A stretch of DNA of 64,000 nucleotides from JAHRVQ01 sp963976815 (lineage in GTDB: Bacteria; Pseudomonadota; Gammaproteobacteria; Pseudomonadales; Azotimanducaceae): NCBI GenBank assembly GCA_963976815.1, contig CAXBLU010000001.1:434001-498000 (forward strand). Reading direction: 5' to 3'. The translations under genes were made by a program, and so were the position numbers. How positions within the stretch are numbered: the stretch's first letter is position 1; each line of letters begins with the position of its first letter. The notes below the pieces were generated by a model, which made no database searches, had not been told where the DNA came from, and was given only the letters and a program-made list of their open reading frames with translations. This document shows, in pieces, positions 54,401 to 61,646 of the stretch.

Positions 54401-55049
54401 CGTCTTCTTCAGTACCGACCCAGACTATGCCGCGACTATCCTCGAATATCCGCCGCACACTACGTCGCCCAATGCCGTTCTCCTGATGGTAGTGCTGGAA
54501 CCGGCCATCGGCGTAGCGCGCTGATAAGCCCGTACTTGTACCAATCCACAGCGTATCCCGGCTGTCCTCAAACAATGTGTAGACACTGTTCTTTCTTCCG
54601 GCTGGCGCTTCATTAAGGAAGAAGGCTTCAAAACTTTTGTCAGCGGGATTAAAGCGGTTTAAACCGGCATCGGTGCCGATCCAGACCTCGCCATTTCTGT
54701 CACTTAAAATGCTCCAAACTGAATGGTGTGAAATCGAATTGGGTTGATCATCAAGATGGTAGAAGGTTTCGAACTTGTAACCGTCAAACCGATTTAGTCC
54801 TTCCTGTGTGCCAATCCAGATAAAACCAAAACGATCCTGGGTAATTGCAGTTACCGCTGCATGAGATAAACCATCACCAGTGGTTAACCGATCAAAAATC
54901 ACATTCCTTTGATCAGCCAACCTTGATTCTGCAATCACAGGCATTGTCACAACAAGCAACCATGCCGAAATCGCAAATGCCAGACAATGCACCCACCCCC
55001 GAAGGAATGGGTCAATTGACTGACAATTCTGGTGGGGGCTATTTGTCAC
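51414..55049 (-). CDS. Two-component sensor kinase with double seven-bladed propeller, Y_Y_Y, PAS and HisKA_2 domains
   Basis: A 1211-residue sensor with a signal sequence (HCLAFAISAWLLVVTMPVIAES). Fourteen Reg_prop blades follow (W-I/V-G-T-x-x-G-L/G-x-x-F/Y pattern, such as GFIWIGTQEGLNRFDG), enough for two seven-bladed propellers. A Y_Y_Y domain (RFRYKLEGFNQNWIEA) and one transmembrane helix (WWAYVIYLVVVVILLYQGL) come next. The cytoplasmic part has PAS (near ESLEEATDCVLIAD), HisKA_2 with the phospho-His in LKEVHHRVKNNMQVI, and HATPase (NELISNSLKHAF, GDNGKGLP). The periplasmic design is like Bacteroidetes hybrid sensors, but the kinase is HisKA_2 type. It lies three bases after the protease gene and overlaps the EAL gene. 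Confidence 0.92.
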   Translation of the reverse strand: MTNSPHQNCQSIDPFLRGWVHCLAFAISAWLLVVTMPVIAESRLADQRNVIFDRLTTGDGLSHAAVTAITQDRFGFIWIGTQEGLNRFDGYKFETFYHLDDQPNSISHHSVWSILSDRNGEVWIGTDAGLNRFNPADKSFEAFFLNEAPAGRKNSVYTLFEDSRDTLWIGTSTGLSARYADGRFQHYHQENGIGRRSVRRIFEDSRGIVWVGTEEDGLYRLDQASDAFNRVNDIELQDQYVRDIMEDADGNLWVSTTNGGITVYRPGGGTVDAFSFDKNDDNSLAANRVRSMLLDANGDIWVGSDAGLNLYDAATKSFTRYRNDQTDVHSLGDDTVIELFQDEGGVIWVGTFNGVSKFNAKTNSFPRFSQDSSRGGLASNAIASFAEGKLNDVWIGTFNGLNKWDATAGKFVHLPAKDMGLTDNKIMSLDVHEDVLWVGTMIGGINLLKGDQLFSIMQHDPNDPMSVSSNAISKIYTDSRGDIWITTYGGGVNRYLGDGRFERFPNGSEGEQFSELKTLDIVEAEDGRMWVATDGGGIVVLDPETGATEILRHDPQDDSSLSSDNVISLLNEDNVIWVGTRDRGMNRFNSRTNSFKRYTRSAGLASDLVYGMLADEQGKIWISGGKGLSVLDPTTGRVQVYDSTHGLQSDDFNSGAFLELSDGTFLFGGNNGFNAFDPGLIRGNSYVPPVRITQFSKFNQPVPLAVPVYRSSSIELNHNDSVIGFEFAVMDFTAPHKNRFRYKLEGFNQNWIEANDSHQVTYTNLDAGQYQFLLQGSNNDGIWNRAGTSIQLEVNPPIWATWWAYVIYLVVVVILLYQGLKANEARLRREAEKRYSDRLQLYIESLEEATDCVLIADANKNLMYSNNAIENILGLSPTHAVGRSIMSLLFSDPADASLARVGLRQNGRWHGEVKSRRGTEQVTTEITIAAVHDDNDNETAFVSIARDVTDRKKVESELEGHRMNLQALVDERTTALKYEISENKAVQRELANSLKEKELLLKEVHHRVKNNMQVISSLLNIQAETVADEVFTELLGESQQRIKSMALIHENLYQSDNLLEIDFEDYINMLANSLHRFYSVPGVIVSLDIQVDNVALDIETAVPCGLIINELISNSLKHAFKGLEGNGLDGRGQIYVRFRSVGCQYVLEIGDNGKGLPGDFSVDSTTSMGMEIVSILTQQIDGCLNFESKEGAHFEIAFPRKEKHDQVAVSR

Positions 55050-55052
55050 AAG

Positions 55053-58000
55053 CTATTCCTGTGAAACCCACTTATTGACGCTCATGTTCGAGAGATTCCA
55101 GATGTAACCTTCGCCCTCTGCACTAGCCAGATTCCAGATATAACCCGCGCTTTCAGGGTTGGCGAGATTCCAGATGTAGCCCTCATTGGTCGCATCCGCC
55201 AGGTTCCAAATGTAACCATTATTTTCTGCATCGGATAGGTTCCAAATGTAACCCTCACTTGAAGCGTCCGACAGATTCCAGATATAGCCCTCGCTCGCAG
55301 CATCGGATAAGTTCCAGATATAACCTTCGCTATTAGCGCTGGCCAGATTCCAGATGTAGCCCTCACCATTCGCCTCGGCCAAATTCCAGATATAACCCTC
55401 ACTGCTTGGATCCGAAAGATTCCAAATGTAGCCATTATTCTCAGGGTCATTCAGGTTCCAGATGTAGCCTGCGCTTTCTGCGTTAGCCAAATTCCAGATG
55501 TAGCCCGCGCTGGTTGGGTCATTCAGATTCCAGATATAACCGAGGCTTTCTGGATCATTCAAATTCCAGATGTAACCTTGACTATCACCGCTACCCAAAT
55601 TCCAGATGTAACCCTGGTTTTCAGCATCACCCAGATTCCAGATATAACCGAGATTCCAGATGTAGCCATCGCTTTCGGTAAAGGCCATATTCCAGACCAT
55701 CGAAGCACCTTCAATATTGCCGAGGTTCCAGATGTAGCCTTCCGACTCTGAATTATTCAGATTCCAGATATAACCTTCATTGGCCGCATCCGCTAGATTC
55801 CAGATGTAACCATCATTGCTACCACCGGCCAGATTCCAGATATATCCCTGATTCTCTAGCTCAGATAGATTCCAGATGTAGCCGTTCTGTTCAAGTTCTG
55901 CGAGATTCCAAATGTAACCATTGCTTTCAAAATCGCTCAGATTCCAGATGTAACCGTTTTGCTCGAGGGATCCAAGGTTCCAGATGTAGCCCAAATTCCA
56001 GATATATCCAGCATTAGAAACATCGTTCAAGTTCCAGATATAGCCCTGATTATTGAACTCTCCTAGATTCCAAATATAGCCTTCGGTTGTACTGAGATAA
56101 AAACTACCATCTTCAGTTCGGTTTGCTGGACCACCATAGTGTTCCGCTCCTGCTAGATCTTTATCAATATCCAGACCCTGATTTACACAACCACTCGCCG
56201 TGCTGTAGACCGCATCAAAGGCATTAATCAAACCTGTACCCTGCTGGAATACGCTATAGGCTAATGAGCCATCGGGATTAGTTGCTGCTCGAGCAGACGC
56301 CATTAAACGACATTTCACATCGTCCGCACTAAGCTCTGGATTGTTCTGAATCATCAAAGCAGCCACACCACTAGCAACCGCAGACGCCTGGGAAGTGCCT
56401 GACATCAGAAAATATGAGTAACCATCATGAAACTCAGGGTGCTCGTTGGCGATTGTGGTGCGCTTGCCCATTTGACCCATCATGTGTCCGCCCGGTGCAG
56501 TCACTTCAGGCTTTACGTGACCTTCTAGAGTAGGTCCGGCTGAAGAAAATGTAGCCAGGTAATCATCCGTTGGATTTTCCGGAGTATAAGCATCGGTCAT
56601 GGCACCGACCGTTAGTACATATGGGACGTTTCCGGGTACACCCACAGTCATCGGATCTGGACCGTTGTTACCGGAAGAGACAACTACAACAATACCCGCA
56701 CGCCATGCAGCCATCACTGCTAGGTTCAGCGGATCCTGCCAATAGTGGCTCATGGGGGTTGCACCAAAAGAAAGATTCAGAACACGAATATTGTGCTCTT
56801 GTTTGTGGGCAATCACGTAAGCAATTGCACGGATAACATTCATATAGGAACCTCGACCATCTTCATCAAACGCTCTGACAATAATGAGGTTCGCATCCGG
56901 TGCTATGCCGTGATAACTACCGGGTCGATTGCCATTGATATCCAGAGTTTCTCTGGAGCTGGCCAGCACGCTGGCAATGTGGGTGCCGTGACCATTTTCG
57001 TCCCGCATAGGAAGATCGGTACGGTTTTCAATCGCATCGTAATAGGCTTTTACCCGTGGTTGGCGGGCGGTGCCCTGGGAAATGTTTTTACGGCTCCAAC
57101 TACCGGTATCAATAATGGCAACACCAACGTCTTTGCCCGTAATGCCCTGGACATGCAACATGTCTGCATCAATCAACGTGGGGAAAAATGTATCCCTTTG
57201 ACGGCCCTGAACAGGAAGGGAATTCTCAAAGGCATATTCTAAGGTTAGCCCTTCTTTGAAGTGCGACACTAGATCGTAGTTGTCCGTACCTGCTTCAGCC
57301 TTCTCACTAAATTCCAGAGTAATCGTGGCTGACTTATTACGCTTTAGCTTAATTCTACGATCAAGCTCAACAATGGCGTTGTGCTTAGATTTTCCGTCAA
57401 AAACTACCCTGTCATCAATTTTGACCCTGCGCAGGCTACCGTTCGCCGCGGGCCAACTTAGCTCCAGAGTTTCAAAATTAAGCGGGCGGTTGCCGATATT
57501 ATGTACGGTCCAATTCACTTTTCGGCGCTTGATGTCCAGAACTGCATCGCCTTTGGCGGAGTAGACAACACCTGCAGTTTGAACCTCATGATTTTCCATG
57601 ACGGAGATAATATTGCGATTGTTTTTGAGTGATGCGTGCTGCTCTCGATTTAGACTCACCCCGATGGAGCGAATCATTTCGAATCGATCTAGCACCGCGG
57701 CATCCATTTTAAGGAGATCGCGCTCGAGTTGCGCATAATCATTGGCTACTACGATAAATTCTCGAGTGACCTTCTCAAGTACCGGCATGCCAATTGATGC
57801 TACCTGCTGGTAAGTGTCATCTTCATTCCAGAGATATTGACCAAAACTCTGGGGAATTCCCTGTTGTGGCGTTCCTAATGGTAGGTATTCAGCGCCGGAC
57901 CTGATTCGATCATCCTGCCAGAGAAAACTTGCCATATCAGCCGAGGAGTTTTTGTGTTCACCATCCCAGAGGAAGGCTGCTACAGGTTGTTCAGCCTCCG

Positions 58001-58313
58001 GTGTTTGCCCGGGTGTTTGGCCAGGTGCACTCTCTTTATCCCATAAATAGCTCGCCACCATCGTTCCATGGTCGGGCTCATGACCGGCTTCATCCCAGAG
58101 AAATGATGCCACCCCCGGTTGCGGTGCTTCATTGCTCTCATCCCACAAGTAACGCGCGACGGCCTCTCTTGGGATAACCGAGTGCTTCTCGATCTGGGTT
58201 TGTGGATCAGATAGCAGAGGTTTTGCCGCGGATAAATCCGACTCAACATCTGCCAAGGCATAGCTCGCCCATAACGTACAGGCTAACAGCACAACTCGTA
58301 TGCAGTTCGTCAT
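55053..58313 (-). CDS. Secreted subtilisin-like (S8) protease with GYIWNL repeat array
   Basis: A 1086-residue protein with a signal peptide (1-21, ending ALA). Residues 55-164 carry six LW motifs: YLWDE 55, FLWDE 71, YLWDK 89, FLWDG 114, FLWQD 130 and YLWNE 160. A propeptide-like region with a CARDB-like beta domain (about 240-340) follows. The S8 catalytic domain spans about 375-705: Asp402 in IIDTG, His442 in NGHGTH, oxyanion Asn549 in SSGNN and Ser641 in GTSQASA, all intact. From 745 to 1074 there are 29 six-residue units, 28 of them exactly GYIWNL, mostly 12 residues apart. AGGAG lies six bases before the ATG. It heads an apparent operon with the propeller sensor and the EAL regulator. 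The role of the repeats is unknown. Confidence 0.92.
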   Translation of the reverse strand: MTNCIRVVLLACTLWASYALADVESDLSAAKPLLSDPQTQIEKHSVIPREAVARYLWDESNEAPQPGVASFLWDEAGHEPDHGTMVASYLWDKESAPGQTPGQTPEAEQPVAAFLWDGEHKNSSADMASFLWQDDRIRSGAEYLPLGTPQQGIPQSFGQYLWNEDDTYQQVASIGMPVLEKVTREFIVVANDYAQLERDLLKMDAAVLDRFEMIRSIGVSLNREQHASLKNNRNIISVMENHEVQTAGVVYSAKGDAVLDIKRRKVNWTVHNIGNRPLNFETLELSWPAANGSLRRVKIDDRVVFDGKSKHNAIVELDRRIKLKRNKSATITLEFSEKAEAGTDNYDLVSHFKEGLTLEYAFENSLPVQGRQRDTFFPTLIDADMLHVQGITGKDVGVAIIDTGSWSRKNISQGTARQPRVKAYYDAIENRTDLPMRDENGHGTHIASVLASSRETLDINGNRPGSYHGIAPDANLIIVRAFDEDGRGSYMNVIRAIAYVIAHKQEHNIRVLNLSFGATPMSHYWQDPLNLAVMAAWRAGIVVVVSSGNNGPDPMTVGVPGNVPYVLTVGAMTDAYTPENPTDDYLATFSSAGPTLEGHVKPEVTAPGGHMMGQMGKRTTIANEHPEFHDGYSYFLMSGTSQASAVASGVAALMIQNNPELSADDVKCRLMASARAATNPDGSLAYSVFQQGTGLINAFDAVYSTASGCVNQGLDIDKDLAGAEHYGGPANRTEDGSFYLSTTEGYIWNLGEFNNQGYIWNLNDVSNAGYIWNLGYIWNLGSLEQNGYIWNLSDFESNGYIWNLAELEQNGYIWNLSELENQGYIWNLAGGSNDGYIWNLADAANEGYIWNLNNSESEGYIWNLGNIEGASMVWNMAFTESDGYIWNLGYIWNLGDAENQGYIWNLGSGDSQGYIWNLNDPESLGYIWNLNDPTSAGYIWNLANAESAGYIWNLNDPENNGYIWNLSDPSSEGYIWNLAEANGEGYIWNLASANSEGYIWNLSDAASEGYIWNLSDASSEGYIWNLSDAENNGYIWNLADATNEGYIWNLANPESAGYIWNLASAEGEGYIWNLSNMSVNKWVSQE
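55092..56081 (-). repeat. Coding repeat array: 29 units of GYIWNL, 36-bp main period
   Basis: 330 codons (residues 745-1074 of the protease) consist of GYIWNL hexapeptides separated by variable six-residue, mostly acidic or small linkers (such as SDAASE, NDPESL, ANAESA). Twice (units 3-4 and 13-14) the linker is absent. Unit 12 is degenerate (SMVWNM). The hexapeptide is encoded with many synonymous codons (GGT/GGC, TAC/TAT, ATC/ATT, AAT/AAC, CTC/CTG/TTG), so conservation is at the protein level. Confidence 0.95.
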
Positions 58314-58385
58314 TTGTTACTCCTAGTGGTCAATTTTAATCAGCCAAAGCACATCACTACCCGGGCTGACCATCTCTCTTATTTT

Positions 58386-58409
58386 TGATGCAGGTGTACC
58401 CCTGCATCA
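58386..58409. other. Hairpin in the leader of the protease gene
   Basis: Perfect nine-base arms TGATGCAGG (58386-58394) and CCTGCATCA (58401-58409) with a six-base loop lie 73-96 bases upstream of the protease ATG. On the minus (coding) strand it is followed by A residues, so it is not a terminator for that direction. A leader regulatory role or a protein site is possible. Apart from this hairpin and the 58547-58608 repeat, the 305-base gap 58314-58618 shows nothing clear. Confidence 0.55.
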
Positions 58410-58546
58410 TTTATTGCACAACAGCGACCAGACGCCGTCGCGAAACGTTCTAAAGCTGACAGTTAATAGAGCAGAATCCGTGCCAGCTCAATAATTGGAC
58501 CTATGTCTTTGTTTTATATCTACTAATTAGGTTTAGATAGGAGCTT

Positions 58547-58608
58547 GTGAAAAATATGGCGTATAAAAGTGTCAATATACCGCCATTATTATGCGCCATA
58601 TTTTTCAC
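58547..58608. repeat. Perfect 15-bp inverted repeat between the response regulator and the protease genes
   Basis: GTGAAAAATATGGCG (58547-58561) and CGCCATATTTTTCAC (58594-58608) are exact inverted repeats around a 32-base AT-rich centre that contains TTGACA on the minus strand (58570-58575). It starts 10 bases beyond the stop codon of the sigma54-type regulator. It may be an operator, a long hairpin ending the regulator transcript, or the remnant of a small mobile element. Confidence 0.65.
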
Positions 58609-58618
58609 TAAGGGGAAT

Positions 58619-61483
58619 TTATGGCGTTCCCGCAGTCATTCTGCGGTACGTGGGAAGTGATACACCCATCATTGCTGCCGCCTGTTTTCGACCCAACTCG
58701 CGACTTTCCAGGTCGGTCATAAGCAAACGAGTACAGACGTCCAGATAACCTGCTGGGTCCTTGTATTCTTCAAACATGATGCTCAGATCAATGAAGGCGC
58801 GACGCCAAAAATCCGGCCGCTGAGGTGCTGACGAGCCATAACTGTCCTTCAGCCGTTGAACTTTTCGCCTTAAGGTCGATTCGGGGATACCCAAATCCAC
58901 CGCAGCTCGATTTAGGACTTCGGCATTGCTGACTAACGCAAAATAGATGAGGTCCTCCTCCATCCACTGGGCGATGGGCTGAAGCTCTAGCTCTTCAAGG
59001 CATCGACTGACCAATAATGAAATCGAGCTTGAGAGATTCGGCGTATTCGGCGCAACTTCTACTACGGTATTCTCAGCCCTTGGAAAGAGCCCGAGATGAA
59101 TGGTACTTAAGGTTGAGTCCTTGCACAGAATCACCGCTCGATTAACGACATTGGTGAGTTCGCGGATGTTACCGGGCCAGTCATATTGGAGTAGCGCGCG
59201 CCGGGCTTCAGCAGTGAAGCCGTTAATTGGTTTGTTATATTGGCTCGCATAGACAGAAAGATAATGTTGCGCAAGGAGGATGACATCATCGCCCCTTTCT
59301 CTTAAGGGAGGTGCATCAACGGTGAATACGTTCAACCGATAAAAAAGGTCTTCGCGAAAGAGACCAGAGTCCACCTGCTGTTTCAAATCTTTATTGGTCG
59401 CCGCAATTATTCGCGTATTAACGGTCTCATAGTGGCCACCGCCCACAGGCGTAATCTCTTTGTCCTGGACGTACCTGAGTAGCTTGACCTGAGTTTCCAG
59501 GGGTAGCTCACCAATTTCATCTAGCAGGATCGTGCCGCCATCCGCTTCCTTTAATCTGCCACTAAAGTCCTTGTCCGCCCCCGTGAATGACCCCTTCTTG
59601 TGACCAAACAATTCACTTTCGATTAGAGAACTCACCACGGCGCCGCAATCAACAATAATAAAAGGTAGATCGCCTCGACTACTACTCTCGTGAATTTTTC
59701 TCGCCAGCATTTCTTTGCCGGTCCCGGATTCACCGGTAATCAGTACCGTTGCATCGGTTTCAGCCACTAGCTGAACCGTCTCCATCAAACTATTCATTCG
59801 TGGCGATGCAAAAAGAAGCTCGCCACGGCTGATCACATCGGGTAGCCGCTCCGGCATTTCAAAACGGTTGAGGCCGGCGGCATAGTAGGCAAGGAGTGTT
59901 TTGAGGAACTCTATATCCGCTGGATCCATTGGCTTATCACCGGACAAGACCACCAGTAGTTCACCATTTAATTTACAGAAATATTTGTTGCCGCTCCCCT
60001 GACTATGGGAATTGGAGGTCATTAAACTCTTAATTAGATCAAAATCAGCCTGGCTTAAACCAAAATCACCGATGACAAATTCATCGATGTCAGCTTCGGA
60101 GGCACCGGCAATGGCAATTACAGCATCACCTTTGTACTGAAGAATGCCGGTAATTTTCATGCCTAACGAACGCTGTAGGTGACTGCAAAGCTTACGATTG
60201 GCGTCATCCATATCACCCGTATTGGAAACCACATTCAAAATATTCCACAACAAAACCAAATTATGATATTCGCGCTGCTTCTGATCCTGATTTGTCGCAT
60301 CCGGCATATCAATTTCGTCATTCCAGGTGATGACTCGCCCCCCGCCAGAATCCTGTGCCACCTTGAGCCCCCAGCTTGCACGCCTAAATAGCTCAAAGGG
60401 TTGTTGATCGCCGGGTGAACTAAATGACATCCCGATACAAAACTCCCCGTGTTCGGAGGGGAAATGGGATTTCAACTTGCGTAACAATGAATTGGCAATC
60501 AGTCTGCCTTCATTCACCGAGGTGTAGGGCATACTCACCGAAAGATGACTGGATGCATAAGTACTGACAAGGTCAGTCGAACGAAGTTGTTGATTGAGTA
60601 GTATCGACATTTCTTCTACCGTTTCCCGGTTTGCACTGGGCTGACGGGCAATCAACAACTGACACATAGATGACTCACTAGGCGTTAATCGTTCAGAGCC
60701 AACACGATCCATCAGTTCGCCGGTGGTGGGCATCGCCTCAATAGGGTCAGATATTTCAGAAAGGGCCCTTAATATTAATACACCCCCCTGCTCCATAGGA
60801 CCGACAATCCCATCAAGCAAACAAGGCACTGCACCCTCCGCATGATTAATAAAGGGAGCAAGTTTCACAACTTCGTTACTGCTTAGTGCAGCATTAATTT
60901 TGTTTTCTATCGATGCGCCGATTAAGTTGAACAAATCCGACCAGGGCTCGCCCCGCACAAGACGCCGTGATTTGCCGAGCATTCCCTCTGCGTCAGCATT
61001 CAGGTCCGTCACAAAGCCATTTTCATTGACAAAAACCAGAGCGCTGCCGATACAGGTAAGCGCTGTTTGCAATAGCTGTTGGGTTTCTTTCAATTCGCGT
61101 TCGATATTGAATTTGTACAGCGCCATATCAATTGCAATCTGAAGTTCGCGATTATCAACGGGCTTTATAATATATCCGTAAGGAGCTACCTCTTTGGCTC
61201 GGGAAACCGTTGCCTCGTCGGAGTAGGCCGTTAGAAATACGACGGGTACATCTCTTTCAGCCTGAATTGTCCTGGCCATTTCGATGCCGTCTTCACCATC
61301 CTTTAGATGGATATCTGTCAGTAACAGATCGGGTTGGGTTCTTTTAGCAAGCTCAATGCCTTCGCTGCCGTAGGCGATACCCACAACCTCACAGCCCATT
61401 TGAATCAGGCGGCTCTTTAGTTCTCTAGCAACCAGAGCTTCGTCTTCTATAATCAGAATTTTCTTGTTCTGCAGGTCAGACAT
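58619..61483 (-). CDS. Sigma54-interacting response regulator (REC, PAS-like, cryptic GGDEF-like, AAA+, HTH)
   Basis: A 954-residue regulator, about twice the length of an NtrC protein. The receiver has Asp57 in LLLTDIHL and PYGYIIKPVDNRELQ. A PAS-like segment covers 130-240. Residues about 260-390 resemble a GGDEF fold without the signature. A GAF-like region spans 405-540. The AAA+ domain has Walker A GESGTGKE (584-591), GSFTGA (631-636; Ser replaces the usual Ala of the sigma54 contact loop) and LLDEIGE (653-659). The C-terminus has a Fis-like helix-turn-helix (AAVDLGIPESTLRRKVQRL, near 860-878) and a second HTH-like AAAMMGVSLPTYRRM. It would activate sigma54 promoters, perhaps of the protease operon. 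Its receiver resembles that of the EAL protein. Confidence 0.9.
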   Translation of the reverse strand: MSDLQNKKILIIEDEALVARELKSRLIQMGCEVVGIAYGSEGIELAKRTQPDLLLTDIHLKDGEDGIEMARTIQAERDVPVVFLTAYSDEATVSRAKEVAPYGYIIKPVDNRELQIAIDMALYKFNIERELKETQQLLQTALTCIGSALVFVNENGFVTDLNADAEGMLGKSRRLVRGEPWSDLFNLIGASIENKINAALSSNEVVKLAPFINHAEGAVPCLLDGIVGPMEQGGVLILRALSEISDPIEAMPTTGELMDRVGSERLTPSESSMCQLLIARQPSANRETVEEMSILLNQQLRSTDLVSTYASSHLSVSMPYTSVNEGRLIANSLLRKLKSHFPSEHGEFCIGMSFSSPGDQQPFELFRRASWGLKVAQDSGGGRVITWNDEIDMPDATNQDQKQREYHNLVLLWNILNVVSNTGDMDDANRKLCSHLQRSLGMKITGILQYKGDAVIAIAGASEADIDEFVIGDFGLSQADFDLIKSLMTSNSHSQGSGNKYFCKLNGELLVVLSGDKPMDPADIEFLKTLLAYYAAGLNRFEMPERLPDVISRGELLFASPRMNSLMETVQLVAETDATVLITGESGTGKEMLARKIHESSSRGDLPFIIVDCGAVVSSLIESELFGHKKGSFTGADKDFSGRLKEADGGTILLDEIGELPLETQVKLLRYVQDKEITPVGGGHYETVNTRIIAATNKDLKQQVDSGLFREDLFYRLNVFTVDAPPLRERGDDVILLAQHYLSVYASQYNKPINGFTAEARRALLQYDWPGNIRELTNVVNRAVILCKDSTLSTIHLGLFPRAENTVVEVAPNTPNLSSSISLLVSRCLEELELQPIAQWMEEDLIYFALVSNAEVLNRAAVDLGIPESTLRRKVQRLKDSYGSSAPQRPDFWRRAFIDLSIMFEEYKDPAGYLDVCTRLLMTDLESRELGRKQAAAMMGVSLPTYRRMTAGTP

Positions 61484-61545
61484 TGGCGGCAGGGGTCAGG
61501 TCGTTAAGTGCGCAAATATTAACCTAACAGAAGTTCCGTATGTTT

Positions 61546-61569
61546 TATAGAAAATACGTTATAGAAAAT
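61546..61569. repeat. Direct repeat upstream of the response regulator gene
   Basis: TATAGAAAAT occurs at 61546-61555 and 61560-61569, a 14-base period, within 90 bases upstream of the regulator ATG. It may be a pair of activator or repressor half-sites. Confidence 0.4.
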
Positions 61570-61595
61570 TTATTGGGTTGAGCGTGCCAATTCAC

Positions 61596-61631
61596 CATCT
61601 AGTGTCTTTAATGGCACTTAGACACTAGATG
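61596..61631. repeat. Perfect 12-bp inverted repeat after malate synthase
   Basis: CATCTAGTGTCT (61596-61607) and AGACACTAGATG (61620-61631) flank a 12-base loop. With a two-base bulge, the pairing continues into TCACC and GGTGA. It begins 16 bases after the malate synthase stop on that gene's strand. No T-run follows, so it is a stable 3' hairpin or binding site rather than a classical terminator. Confidence 0.6.
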
Positions 61632-61646
61632 TAGGTGATCTGGGAC

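Noticed and set aside
55092..56081. 36-bp periodic repeat array that at first sight resembles a CRISPR array
   Set aside because: The whole array is in frame within the protease gene, units differ by synonymous codons, and the 18-base variable parts are coding linkers rather than 30-40 base spacers. No cas genes are present.
58386..58409. Leader hairpin as a terminator
   Set aside because: It is followed by A residues in the sense direction of the protease gene and only by a weak TTTATT in the other.
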